Shown here one piece after another: positions 20,131 to 31,989 of a stretch of DNA of 42,737 bases. The notes beneath the pieces are model-generated. The model did not search any database, had not been told where the DNA came from, and saw only the letters and a list, made by a program, of their open reading frames with translations. This stretch comes from Entrophospora sp. SA101 (lineage: Eukaryota > Glomeromycota > Glomeromycetes > Entrophosporales > Entrophosporaceae). The stretch lies in assembly GCA_958430865.1 (NCBI GenBank), contig CAUDNR010000047.1, forward strand, positions 15,641 to 58,377. Direction: 5' to 3'. Both the position numbers and the translations under genes were made by a program. Position 1 is the first letter of the stretch. Each line of letters opens with the position of its first letter.

Positions 20131-20538
20131 TTTTTTAAAAAATATGGGCGAAAGAAAAAAAGACAAACGAGTTAAATGAATGAATGAATGAATGAATGAA
20201 TGAATGAATGAATGATTAAGAAATTGTATAAAAAAGAAGACACTAATGATTATATAAATCAATATCTTCTAAGGACCAGCCAATTTCTTAATCTTTTTGA
20301 GAAAAAAGAAAAATGAAAAATTTCAGTAATTATTTTATTATTTATCATTTTATAACCATGAAAATTGCAGCACGAAAATTTATTTGTTTGTTAATCATTA
20401 CTATATATGGAAACAAAGAAAATTTCAATATAGTTTTTTGTGAAATCCAAATATCTCCACAAAGAATTTTATTTTTTGATTTGTTGATTGTCTTTTTCCT
20501 ATTATATTTTTTAACGCGTTTTTTTTCGAACCAATATT
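20131..20538. promoter_or_regulatory. Divergent intergenic region with AATG repeat
   Basis: About 400 bp separate the starts of two divergent genes, so promoters for both should lie here. An AATG tetranucleotide run (about 20175-20214) sits 45-85 bp upstream of the membrane-protein ATG. A hydrophobic plus-strand frame at 20313-20561 overlaps the next gene and has no supporting feature. Confidence 0.5.
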
Positions 20539-21579
20539 ATGACGATGGTAATGAATACTAATAAAAATATTATGAAAAAGGTTAATAATAATAATAGGTC
20601 TGAACTTGGCGAATTTCCAGCACCTCTATCATCACTTTCATCAGTTTATTATGAAGATAAAAACAAATTAATCAAAGCCCAATTAAATCGTATCCACTTT
20701 TGGTCAAGAAATTCGTCTTCACTGCCAGCACCTCTACCACAATTACAATCATCATCTTCGTCTTCAAAATCAGCATTATCCGGAAATAACCAATTGACAG
20801 CTTCTAGTTTCTCAGATATTGGATTACTATTTAGATATGATTCACAACAAATTTCCATATGTATTCATAAAATGAGGGAAGAGATCGTGATACCGTTTAG
20901 TGAAATTGTCGAGTGTAGATTTATTGATGAGAGACAAATGATGATGAGTCTGAGACCTAGCTTTGTGAGACGTGTGAGTATTTAAATATATTTCATTTAT
21001 TATATAAGGTGTAAACATTATTTACTCATCTCATAATATTAATAATCTTGATAGTGTTACACTCATAGTACAAAATATCCATACAAGAAAGAACCTAAAA
21101 CCTTGAATCATAATGAAGCATTATCATCAATAAGAATGACAATCAATGATTATTTTTCAAACGTGGAATATTTATTAATTAAAACATATCATAAATTAGA
21201 ATTAGAAGTTTTCAATGTTGAAGGATTTGCTACAGCAAACATTAATACTAACATTAATGTTGATACTAATAATAATAATACAACTATTAGTGTTAATACT
21301 AATGATGATCATAGTAATGACAACGATGGTAATGACAATAACAACAATGATAATAACGATAATGATGATGATAATAATAATAATGTTAGTAGAGGCGATG
21401 ATAATGCTGAAAAGGAATTATCACAAAAACAAAAACAACAAGAACAACCAAATTTACATGAAATTGATTTATTCTTCTCGTCAACACCTTCATCACCATT
21501 ATCTTCAAAATTACAGGAACCATTGAAACCTATGATTCTAAACAATTCTACAACAAAATCTTTGTCAATCAAAATTTAA
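20539..21579 (+). CDS. Hypothetical protein with Asn/Asp-rich tract, two exons
   Basis: Exon 1 is 20539-20973 and exon 2 is 21088-21579. The 114-bp intron (GTGAGT...ATACAAG) is phase 0, joining SFVRR to KEPKTLNHNEA; the product has 308 residues. The first ATG is chosen, but in-frame ATGs follow within 30 bases. The protein begins with a Ser/Pro-rich stretch (about 25-80). A probably folded segment follows, rich in alternating hydrophobics (GLLFRYDSQQISICIHKMRE, IVIPFSEIVECRF). Then come an Asn/Asp tract encoded by AAT/GAT repeats (about 200-250) and a polar tail. I do not recognise it. The segment through MSLRPSFVRRKEP vaguely recalls the N-terminal region of eukaryotic RNA-dependent RNA polymerases, which would make this a short fragment; that is a weak guess. 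Confidence 0.65.
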
Positions 21580-21813
21580 AATTTATATTTTCATAAATGT
21601 TAACGCTACATTATTGTATTTTATAGTTATTTTCATAATGTATTGATATTATAGTTATTCTTATAATTATTGAAAAAAATTTTTGGTTATATGTTGGTAG
21701 AATTTAAAAAATAATTTTATTAATATTTTAGTAGAATTAAAAAATAATCTTTGATATATATATTATTATTATTGTTAAAATAGGATCATGTGATTTGGAA
21801 AAAAGCATTCAAT
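21580..21813. other. A+T-rich spacer
   Basis: A+T-rich DNA with no visible gene, ending where homology to the Helitron 3' region begins at 21814. Confidence 0.5.
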
Positions 21814-22862
21814 TAACAAGTTTACAAATGAGGAAGCAAAGTGAGCCATCAAGATTTTCATTTACGCTTCCCATAATTTCTTTTATCCTTTTGCTTTATA
21901 GTTTCTTGATATTACACAACATCACCTTCTTGTTTAAAATACCTCCAAGCAATATTCCTTTTTTTACTTCCTCTTCACAAATCATTTATTTTTCATGATT
22001 AACAGTATTTAAATCATTCAAAAACGATGGTGCTTTTAGGCTTAGAGCAGGACTAATACACAAATATAACAATCATGATTGTCTTAATATATTAATTTCT
22101 GATTGCATAATCTTTTGATAGGTAAAAATGAAAAACAATTTTATTTATTTATTACGTTGATAATTAATTGAAAACAAATTTTCTAATGATTTTTTTTTTA
22201 CATACTTTTTTTACAGGTATTTTTTTATTACATCTATTCTTTTAAGCCATTTTGGTTCAAGAGATTTATTTAACCTTTTGTACTCATCAATAACATGTCT
22301 ATGTAATCAAAATCAAAAGATAATATATCCAGAGAATCCCCCACAAAGGTGCCCTACTCATCGCCACATATATCTATCATGTGGTGAACATATTTTCATC
22401 AATGGATACAGTTGAGTGTGGTAGTGTAAGGCCTTGTGTCTTGTGAACAGTGAGTGCAAATGCATTCTGAATTGGGAATTGCCTCCTGGATGCTGGTATT
22501 CCATTGATAGTGAAGTATGTGATTTCTCTTTGAACATTTATCTTTACAATATTGTTAGCTGTGGGGAAAGCAACCTCAACATTATCATCATCAATTACCT
22601 TGGTGATTACTCCTATTGTTCCATTACATATTCCATGTTCAAACAATTTATTATTTAGGAACATTATGTGAGCACCTCCAACAAACATCATAAAAGAATC
22701 CTTCTGTATATCCTGGATCATGATGTCTTTGTTGGAATTAAAGGCCCTGAATGTAAAGTCCAAAAAATCATCATTGTCAAGTCTTGAAGTTGCCATACCA
22801 TTCAAAACATTAGATACACTCGCAGACTTTACAAATGCGATTGTAGATAAGATGGAAGGCAT
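21814..22862 (-). pseudogene. Decayed, chimeric Helitron 3' fragment
   Basis: About 21814-22673 matches the Helitron 3' end at 8489-9560, starting at the same TAACAAGTTTACAAATGAGG boundary. Scattered substitutions and small deletions are present, including loss of a short stretch in the codons after CATGTCTAT. A frame remains open from 22862 to 22377 (161 codons). Its last 98 residues are helicase (AHIMFLNNKLFEHGICNGTI onward), ending in an early stop after MFTT. The first 63 residues (MPSILSTIAFVKSAS..., then DFLDFTFRAFNSNKDIMIQD) are not Helitron sequence in this window. The copy is therefore a 3' helicase tail joined to other DNA. It lacks the HUH and Walker motifs and cannot act alone. 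Confidence 0.8.
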
Positions 22863-24035
22863 AATTATTTATGAGTTTTATTTTTTATTTTTTTTAAATA
22901 TGATTTAAATTATTTCGTGAGTATCAAATATTTTCTTTGCATCTAGTAGTTCATTTGCTTAACCTTTTTATACAACCTTTCTTCACTAACCAAATCGTAA
23001 AAATCAGTAATTCAATGAATGGCAGCACAAGAAACATATGTTAATGTAGACATGACAATAAATGCATCCACATGTGAAAAAAAAAAAGAAAGACAAAAGG
23101 TGTAAAAATAAACACATAGTTGCATAAGTACATGTTCTTAACAATTTCGAACACGTTGATTGACAGCAACAACAATCAATGATGGGCGAAGGAACACATG
23201 TTAACATTGCAGCATGGATAACATGACAATAAACATATCCACACAGCATAAAAAAAAGAAAGATGTATGGCGTAAAAATAAACACGTAGTTGCATATGTA
23301 CATGTTCTTAACAAATTAGAACACATTGAATGTTTACCAATGATTTCATAACAAACACGTTGATTGATCAGATAATGGTTCACAGCCATGATCTCATGCA
23401 CCTGAATCAAGAATCAATGGATAAGTGTAGATCTCAAATTGAGGTGCATTTGTTGGTTGGAACTTAAAATTGTTGAACTTTTCATTAAAAACCAATGCAA
23501 AAACATGTTTTCTTGCCATAAAAAAAAATGCTCAGAAGGTCCAAAATCATGTTTTATTGTCAATTTTCACAACAATTAGTTTAAAAGTTAGTTGTTAAGT
23601 AATTTCCGGCCAATTAAAAAAATTGTAATTTTGGTTTTTCTTATCCGATGATTCTTGATGTTTTTGATGAGTACACAAAGAAATAGATAATAATAATAAT
23701 TAGATACATGTGAAATTCTTGACATTCTAATACGTGTTAATTATTTATTCAAATTTTAAAATTAATTTGTGGCTATGGAAAAAAGTAAACAGGTTTTCGC
23801 AGATCACAAATCACCTATATAAATGAACTACTCTCCCTCCTCCCTCTCTTCTCTTCTCTTCTCTCTTCTCTTCTCTTCTCTTCTCTTCTCTGCAAGTTAT
23901 AAGAAATTTAAACCTTTGCCGTACGACTCTAATACGCCAGAATAAGAAAAAACTGCAGATCTGGTTGAAGTATGGAAACGATTTCAAAAATCAGCAAAAA
24001 AAATTACGAGTTTTGGCAAGCAATAGTGACACGAC
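22863..24035. repeat. Diverged upstream part of direct repeat, copy 1
   Basis: From about 23010 this stretch matches 26830-27843 with many substitutions and indels, by eye roughly nine bases in ten identical. Inside are two imperfect copies of a unit of about 160 bp (about 23023-23183 and 23184-23340) and a CTTCT-type repeat at 23831-23891. Cysteine-rich short minus-strand frames arise from the tandem unit and are probably not genes. Confidence 0.7.
23831..23891 (+). repeat. CTTCT pyrimidine microsatellite (copy 1)
   Basis: A pure C/T tract made mostly of TCTCT/CTTCT units. The second copy at 27662-27700 is shorter. Confidence 0.85.
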
Positions 24036-26412
24036 GAGCATTCAATCTTTTATTTGTGTTAATAAGCAGGGAGGATCTTTAAGAAAATTTCTAAATTTCA
24101 TATGACATAAAAATTGCTTTACCTGATTTGGATACAATAAAATTTCTGCTATACCCAAAATAGTCACATCACTTCTTAAAAGTCTCAGCAAAAAACTTAT
24201 CAAAATCGGATGTTACTCAATTATAATAATCCCGATGTCTTAGTACTAGTCCATTAACGTAATGAGTCCAATAAACTAACTCGAGGAAATTATTGAAGAT
24301 TATTCTAACATTCTAAATTGTAACATTTCTTCCAAAATCATTCGTTCACTTTAAAAAGAACTTGGAATTATTCTTAAAAGAAAGGGCTTGTTTATTTTTA
24401 AGGAATACATTTAATTGGAGTTTTCAGAAATCGGGGAACTAGATGATTGAATCTTTAACAAGTATGTAATTTTCTCAACTTCATGTATCATTATCATAAA
24501 AAATCTTTATCCTTGTCCTTGTCCTTGTTGTTGTCTTCGAATTTTATATTTTTGTAATGATAATGAACCTATATCATACTAATCCCGTGCATAATTAAAT
24601 TTTCTCTTATTTTATTATTTTTTATTTCTTTTTCTTTGTGGGTAATATTTAGTAAAATTTTGGGAAACGTATCTGACTTGAGTAGGGAGTAACAGGCGCC
24701 CACCAAGAAACGTGATCAGAACATAGTGTGAAATCTAAAGAAGATATTGTTTAGTATTGCTTAGCAAAGAATTGTTTAACGATAGTTTCGAGAATAAATC
24801 ATAAATATACATTCGCGGAAAGAATTTGGAAGAAATTGTATTATTGTATTAACATTATTAACATTTAAATAAATTATCATCATCGAGACTCATACACGAT
24901 CTCACAGTAGTAGTATTATTACAATAATATTAAATAGAATAATTGATCTTGAATTTCTATCTAACAATAGTCAAATGCTCGTTAAGGTGTACAGTTTAAT
25001 CAAAAGTTTGACCTAAAAACTGTGCATCTCAACAAACATTTACTACAAGTCAAATTTAATTTTTTCACCGGTGTATCTAATACAAATAATTTATATTTCC
25101 TAGATGATATTATAATAATAATTGTCGCGTAACAACTCTTCTTCTGATGTACACCACAAATAGAATAAATCATTTACTATAGATTTTTTTTTTTTTTTGG
25201 GAAAAGAAAAAAATTAATTTTGATATATTAATTATATTATATATTAGTACAAATCACGTTGACCCAATCTAGGCGAAAAAGTAAAGGACTCTACAACTTT
25301 TCAATTTCATAGGTAGAAATAGTAGCAATGAGAATAAATCCATTTCTTTATCAAATAACTTTGTGTTCTGTTGTGTATCAAAAGCTGGTAATAAAGTCTC
25401 CTCTAAGACTTGATTCTGACCAATTTTTTAAAGCAAATTCTCCTTTTTCAATCAGTTCTTTATTTGAGGATTGTTATAGATCTCTATAATCTTTTTTTCA
25501 ATAAATTCTGGTTTTCGTGATTGTATTGATTAAAATCAATTAAGTTAATTTGGTCTTTTAACTGGTCGAATTCTTGTTATATTCTTCCCCAGCCAGGCAA
25601 ATAATCTTCAGCTGCAGGAATAATTTTAAGAAAGAATCAGTTTATATTTGATGCCTTCACTGCGTTGGATTTAATCATACAAAATAAAAGAAAATCTGCA
25701 ATCACAAATGTGGTTTAACAGTAATAATAAAGGAAAAAGAAAGGCATCCTTTCAAAAGATCAAAGATTTTTCTGCTTTGGAGCAAGAATTAGAAATTATT
25801 ATTTCAAAGTATTATTATAATTTAGCTTTAAGTAATAAAATAAAGATGTAAAAGATAACGAACAAAATTTATACATAATTAATTAACCACCCACTGATGA
25901 TTCACTCTTTCAACATCTTTTCATTTACTATTATCACTAATACTAATGTCATGAATTATAAAATATTATTATGGCAATTAATCAGTAATGTTTTTTTTTT
26001 TTTTAAATCAACATTTAAAGTAAAGATTATTTAATGAATTATCTAGTTTTCTACAATTTTGGTACTTGTAACTTTTGATACAAATACTACATCAGGAAAT
26101 TAAATCTAACGCCAGAGATGTATAAAATTCGACCGTTCCAATACAGTCCACACTGTCTATAATGGATCATTGGGACCAGGGAAATTTGTCCGTTATAGAG
26201 AGAATCCAGTATAGAAAATCGTACTACATTAAGTCATGTGGAATAAAAAAAATTTGTTATTATTACATAAAAAATATTATTCAATAAAAGTTATTTACAA
26301 CAAAAAAGTTCAACGACAATTACATTAAACGAAAATCATTACCAAATTTGGTTGTGAGATTCAACACGAAAATTATTGTTGCACTTCTGAGCATTAATAG
26401 ACTCCCTTTTTA
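24036..26412 (+). repeat. Direct repeat, near-identical core, copy 1
   Basis: The sequence is repeated at 27844-30220 with a constant offset of 3808, and I found no difference in the parts compared. The last mismatch upstream is at 24035 (C against T at 27843). Contents: a CCTTGT run at 24510-24534, a promoter-like stretch related to the insertion at 40283-41192, a decayed minus-strand coding relic at about 25480-25660 (AAEDYLPGWGRI, then QEFDQLKDQINLIDFNQYNH), and a pogo-type end CAGTCCACACTGTCTATAAT at 26144. The match ends at 26412 (TTTTTA). Confidence 0.9.
25706..25849 (+). CDS. Possible small ORF, 47 residues (copy 1)
   Basis: A short open frame starts MWFNSNNKGKRKASF and ends with NLALSNKIKM. 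It has a Lys-rich beginning and an amphipathic middle (FSALEQELEIIISKYY). A second copy lies 3808 bases downstream at 29514-29657. It is below usual gene size, lies in decayed repeat DNA, and may be a relic of a longer protein. Confidence 0.2.
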
Positions 26413-26755
26413 AAGCTGAATGAATGGTGGTGGGCTTTTTAAAATCCAATGCGCGGATCACATAATATTTCAAAAATTTTAACTTTTGAGTATCGATGAT
26501 CCGCACTGTAGCAAAATTGACGAAAATCTGCTCAATTGACACACATTACATTGCATCCAAGCTCGCCAAAAAAAATTGTTTTTTTTTATTTAGTAGGATA
26601 AATCTCAAAGATTCCGAAAATATAAAAAAAAAGTACTATAACCTTTTGTTCTTTCTAACTTTTATATTGGGCATCGCCAGATGAGTATATTATTGCATTA
26701 ATTCAACCAACAGAAATAGATGAGTAACAGGAGGAAATCTTTATTCCAAAAATTT
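26413..26755. other. Sequence between direct-repeat copy 1 and the gap
   Basis: Positions 26413-26679 have no counterpart at the same place in copy 2, which has about 60 other bases there (30221-30280). From 26680 to the gap, the sequence matches the pogo transposase tail at 30281-30356 (GATGAGTATATTATTGCATT and on). Copy 1 was therefore also followed by the start of the inverted-repeat arm before the assembly breaks off. Confidence 0.7.
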
Positions 26756-26765
26756 NNNNNNNNNN
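26756..26765. other. Assembly gap, 10 N
   Basis: A run of exactly ten N, which usually marks a join of unknown length. It lies between the two direct-repeat copies. Confidence 0.99.
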
Positions 26766-27843
26766 AGTATTTTAAACTGTATAAAAAAAATTGAAATCAA
26801 TTGTGAAAATCCATTCCTTATATAGGACGTTCTCTCCTGTTTAGGTACAATTTTGAACACATCAATTGACAGCAAACAATCAATGATGGGTGTAGGAACA
26901 CATGTAGGAACACATGTTAACATTGCAGCATGGATGACATGACAATAAACGCGTCCACATGCGAAAAAAAAAGGAGAGACATATGGTGTAAAAATAAACA
27001 CGTACATGTTCTTAACAATTTCGAACATGTCGATTGACAGCAACAACAATCAATGGTGGGTGTAGGAACACATTGCAGCATGGATGGACATGACAATAAA
27101 CATATCCATGTAGCATAAAAAAAAAGAAAGATGTATGGTGTAAAAATAAACACGTAGTTGCATACATGTTCTTAACAATTTAGAACACATTGAATGTTCA
27201 CCAATGATTTCATAACAAACATGTTGATTGATCAGATAATAGTTCACAGCCATGATCTCATGCGCCTGAATCAAGAATCAACAGATAAATGTAGATCTCA
27301 AATTGAGGTGCATTTGTTGGTTAGAACTTAAAATTGTTGAACTTATCATTCAAAACCAATGCAAAAACATGTTTTATTGTCAATTTTCACAACAATTGGT
27401 TTAAAAGTTAGTTGTTAAGTAATTTCCGGCCAATTAAAATCATTAAAAAAATTTTTGTAATTTTGGTTTTTCTTATCCGATGATTCTTGAGATTTTTGAT
27501 GAGCGTACCAGTACACAAAAAAATACATGTGAAATTTCTGACATTCTAATACATGTTAATTATTTATTCAAATTTTAAAATTAATTTGTGGCTATGGAAA
27601 AAAGTAAACAGGTTCTCACAGATCACAAACTTATAAAAAAATCACCTATATAAATGAACTACGCTCCCTCCTCCCTCTCTTCTCTTCTCTTCTCTTCTCT
27701 GCAAGTTATAAGAAATTAAACCTTTGCTGTATGACTCTAATACACCAGAATAAGAAAAAATTACAGATCTGGTTGAAGTATGGAAATGATTTCAAAAATC
27801 AGCAAAGAAAATTACGAGTTTTGGCAAGCAATAGTGACACGAT
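26766..27843. repeat. Diverged upstream part of direct repeat, copy 2
   Basis: This is homologous to about 23010-24035 with many differences. It contains roughly two units of the 160-bp tandem repeat (about 26840-27190), a short duplication TGTAGGAACACA at about 26891-26917, and a CTTCT tract at 27662-27700. No supported gene. Confidence 0.7.
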
Positions 27844-30220
27844 GAGCATTCAATCTTTTATTTGTGTTAATAAGCAGGGAGGATCTTTAAGAAAATTTCT
27901 AAATTTCATATGACATAAAAATTGCTTTACCTGATTTGGATACAATAAAATTTCTGCTATACCCAAAATAGTCACATCACTTCTTAAAAGTCTCAGCAAA
28001 AAACTTATCAAAATCGGATGTTACTCAATTATAATAATCCCGATGTCTTAGTACTAGTCCATTAACGTAATGAGTCCAATAAACTAACTCGAGGAAATTA
28101 TTGAAGATTATTCTAACATTCTAAATTGTAACATTTCTTCCAAAATCATTCGTTCACTTTAAAAAGAACTTGGAATTATTCTTAAAAGAAAGGGCTTGTT
28201 TATTTTTAAGGAATACATTTAATTGGAGTTTTCAGAAATCGGGGAACTAGATGATTGAATCTTTAACAAGTATGTAATTTTCTCAACTTCATGTATCATT
28301 ATCATAAAAAATCTTTATCCTTGTCCTTGTCCTTGTTGTTGTCTTCGAATTTTATATTTTTGTAATGATAATGAACCTATATCATACTAATCCCGTGCAT
28401 AATTAAATTTTCTCTTATTTTATTATTTTTTATTTCTTTTTCTTTGTGGGTAATATTTAGTAAAATTTTGGGAAACGTATCTGACTTGAGTAGGGAGTAA
28501 CAGGCGCCCACCAAGAAACGTGATCAGAACATAGTGTGAAATCTAAAGAAGATATTGTTTAGTATTGCTTAGCAAAGAATTGTTTAACGATAGTTTCGAG
28601 AATAAATCATAAATATACATTCGCGGAAAGAATTTGGAAGAAATTGTATTATTGTATTAACATTATTAACATTTAAATAAATTATCATCATCGAGACTCA
28701 TACACGATCTCACAGTAGTAGTATTATTACAATAATATTAAATAGAATAATTGATCTTGAATTTCTATCTAACAATAGTCAAATGCTCGTTAAGGTGTAC
28801 AGTTTAATCAAAAGTTTGACCTAAAAACTGTGCATCTCAACAAACATTTACTACAAGTCAAATTTAATTTTTTCACCGGTGTATCTAATACAAATAATTT
28901 ATATTTCCTAGATGATATTATAATAATAATTGTCGCGTAACAACTCTTCTTCTGATGTACACCACAAATAGAATAAATCATTTACTATAGATTTTTTTTT
29001 TTTTTTGGGAAAAGAAAAAAATTAATTTTGATATATTAATTATATTATATATTAGTACAAATCACGTTGACCCAATCTAGGCGAAAAAGTAAAGGACTCT
29101 ACAACTTTTCAATTTCATAGGTAGAAATAGTAGCAATGAGAATAAATCCATTTCTTTATCAAATAACTTTGTGTTCTGTTGTGTATCAAAAGCTGGTAAT
29201 AAAGTCTCCTCTAAGACTTGATTCTGACCAATTTTTTAAAGCAAATTCTCCTTTTTCAATCAGTTCTTTATTTGAGGATTGTTATAGATCTCTATAATCT
29301 TTTTTTCAATAAATTCTGGTTTTCGTGATTGTATTGATTAAAATCAATTAAGTTAATTTGGTCTTTTAACTGGTCGAATTCTTGTTATATTCTTCCCCAG
29401 CCAGGCAAATAATCTTCAGCTGCAGGAATAATTTTAAGAAAGAATCAGTTTATATTTGATGCCTTCACTGCGTTGGATTTAATCATACAAAATAAAAGAA
29501 AATCTGCAATCACAAATGTGGTTTAACAGTAATAATAAAGGAAAAAGAAAGGCATCCTTTCAAAAGATCAAAGATTTTTCTGCTTTGGAGCAAGAATTAG
29601 AAATTATTATTTCAAAGTATTATTATAATTTAGCTTTAAGTAATAAAATAAAGATGTAAAAGATAACGAACAAAATTTATACATAATTAATTAACCACCC
29701 ACTGATGATTCACTCTTTCAACATCTTTTCATTTACTATTATCACTAATACTAATGTCATGAATTATAAAATATTATTATGGCAATTAATCAGTAATGTT
29801 TTTTTTTTTTTTAAATCAACATTTAAAGTAAAGATTATTTAATGAATTATCTAGTTTTCTACAATTTTGGTACTTGTAACTTTTGATACAAATACTACAT
29901 CAGGAAATTAAATCTAACGCCAGAGATGTATAAAATTCGACCGTTCCAATACAGTCCACACTGTCTATAATGGATCATTGGGACCAGGGAAATTTGTCCG
30001 TTATAGAGAGAATCCAGTATAGAAAATCGTACTACATTAAGTCATGTGGAATAAAAAAAATTTGTTATTATTACATAAAAAATATTATTCAATAAAAGTT
30101 ATTTACAACAAAAAAGTTCAACGACAATTACATTAAACGAAAATCATTACCAAATTTGGTTGTGAGATTCAACACGAAAATTATTGTTGCACTTCTGAGC
30201 ATTAATAGACTCCCTTTTTA
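27844..30220 (+). repeat. Direct repeat, near-identical core, copy 2
   Basis: Copy of 24036-26412 at offset 3808. It ends at TTTTTA (30215-30220), where it runs directly into the inner end of the right inverted arm. It carries the same decayed minus-strand coding relic at about 29290-29470 and the same pogo-type end at 29952. Confidence 0.9.
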
Positions 30221-30639
30221 GCGGACGAGTATTTAAATATTGAGAATAACATAGTCGCAGGTGAATTAGTAACGGAAGATGAGTATATTATTGCATTAAT
30301 TCAACCAACAGAAATAGATGAGTAACAGGAGGAAATCTTTATTCCAAAAATTTCTATTACAGATACCATAATGGAATTTATTAAATTTTTTAGTATACCC
30401 TCTAAGTAATTTCGATGTATGCGAAGATGAATTAAAGTGCATTCGTACTCTAGAAAAGAATTATCAAGTCGTAAGATTAATAGTTCAGCGCAACAATCTT
30501 TAGATAAATAATTTTTTTTAGAATAATTTGTAAAATTTATATTTTATAACGAATTTATTTTGTATCATAAACCGAGTTTTGATAAGCCGATCCTATTTTT
30601 GTGATTTCCCAAAAGTTCGGTTTATCGAGGTTTGAATGT
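30219..30639 (+). mobile_element. Truncated pogo/Tigger element (right arm)
   Basis: This is the partner of 7448-7867. The remnant of the transposase C-terminus reads left to right, and the TIR (complement of CATTCAAACCTCGATAAACC) ends near 30639. The 5' half is missing; direct-repeat DNA takes its place at 30216-30220. Confidence 0.7.
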
Positions 30640-31818
30640 AATAGCTGGATAATATTATAATAATAATCAGACTATTTCCGTGTTGATTTTTCTAATTTTC
30701 GCGTAACTTTTGTAAATCATTATTTTCAAAAAAAAAAAAAAAAACAAGGATCTATGATAACGATCTGAAAGAATTGTTATGCGACTATTATTATTATTGT
30801 TGTTGTTGTTGTTGTTGTTGTTGCTGTTGTTGTTAAATTCTTTCTTTTTACAGTTCATTCTTTCTATAACGAATACTAAGTAAAATCCCTCTATAACAAA
30901 CTTCACTTTTGTCCTCGATTCATTTTTTTATAATTAATTTTTCTCTCTATAATCTTAGTAAACACTCTCTATAACGAATCAAAGTAGAAAAAATCACATA
31001 TAGGCGAAAGGTCCATTATAAAGAGAGTGAACAACTCTAGCAAGTAGGAAACTATTAATAAGAATCCCATGTAATAAATAAATGTTCAAAAATAATAATG
31101 AATAAGGTTTCATCAATAAAAAATCCACAGTCAAATAAAGGCCAACGTAAAGATCCATATTAATATAACGAGAAAGTCCTGGAAGAATTAACGCTATACG
31201 CTCTGTATGCGATTTGTACCTTTTTACGCATTTTCATAAATGTGGTCTTAATACCTTTAAATATTATGGCATTTTACCAATAGGTGTGTATCACTTTCTC
31301 TATTTTCTTTAGTGAAAGAGCAAGGTGTATATATGCTTTTCTTATAATAAAAAAAAGTAAATAAACTAACTTTAATAATTTAATCTCTACGAAGGTTGTA
31401 ATTTTCTCTTTGATCTTAAAGTTGAAACAAAAGAAAATAGATTGAAGAAGGGTCTAATTAATAAAATGAATGGAAAACGTTATTATTTGTAGAGCAGTTT
31501 TTTTATATTCATACTTCACATATATCATTCATAATAATAAATTTTTATTTTATATATTTTGGCTAAAAATTATGCAATTAATTTATGCGTACAACAAAAA
31601 TTAATTTAACTATATACCATATTAAATATTAATATTAATACGGGAAATGTAATTAACCGCAACCCGATCCAATTTTTCTATGACGCAATTAGTTGCAACT
31701 AGTTACAATTAATTTTCGTAAAATTTTGTAGTATTTTCTGATATACATGTAGTAATAATTCGTCATTTCTGGGAAGGTCTAGATTTTAAATGATGATGTG
31801 TATCATACAAATAAAGCC

Positions 31819-31917
31819 TTTTTATATACCAAACTTGATTTTGATTGGTGGGTTGGGTGCGTGTTATCCTTATTTAGAAATTGATTGGCGATTTTGCGGA
31901 TTTTTTTTTGCGGAAAA
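31819..31917 (+). promoter_or_regulatory. Putative kinase promoter (right copy)
   Basis: A TATA-like TTTATATAC lies at 31821-31829. Two ATTGG boxes (CCAAT in reverse) follow at 31844-31848 and 31884-31888, in a locally less A+T-rich stretch before the first ATG. The same sequence occurs reversed at 6170-6268 in the left arm. This is a motif-based guess. Confidence 0.3.
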
Positions 31918-31989
31918 ATGAATATTAATTACTTTCCTACAGTATTTATTATTTTTCATTTTTTAAATCTGTTAAAAATTTTTTACATA

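Noticed and set aside
20313..20561. Hydrophobic 82-codon frame
   Set aside because: It overlaps the start of the spliced gene at 20539 in another frame, sits in the divergent promoter space, and shows no domain; an upstream exon was considered but not supported.
24691..24715. ACAGGCGCCCACC resembling a retroelement primer-binding site
   Set aside because: No bounded LTR with TG...CA ends or coding pol region is visible around it, so the likeness may be chance.
25140..25210. Possible homology between GTCGCGTAACAACTCTTC here and GTCGCATAACAATTCTTTC at 7302
   Set aside because: The shared stretch is short and next to AAT and T runs; it may be a pogo-family remnant but cannot be established by eye.
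26339..26542. Minus-strand frame containing TIHSALK, like the Helitron helicase TIHSALKL motif
   Set aside because: Only seven residues match, spread across the end of the direct repeat; this is too short to claim Helitron origin.
23004..27274. Cys-rich minus-strand frames in the 160-bp repeats
   Set aside because: They arise from the tandem unit, contain repeated phrases and end at unit boundaries; there is no start context or splice support.
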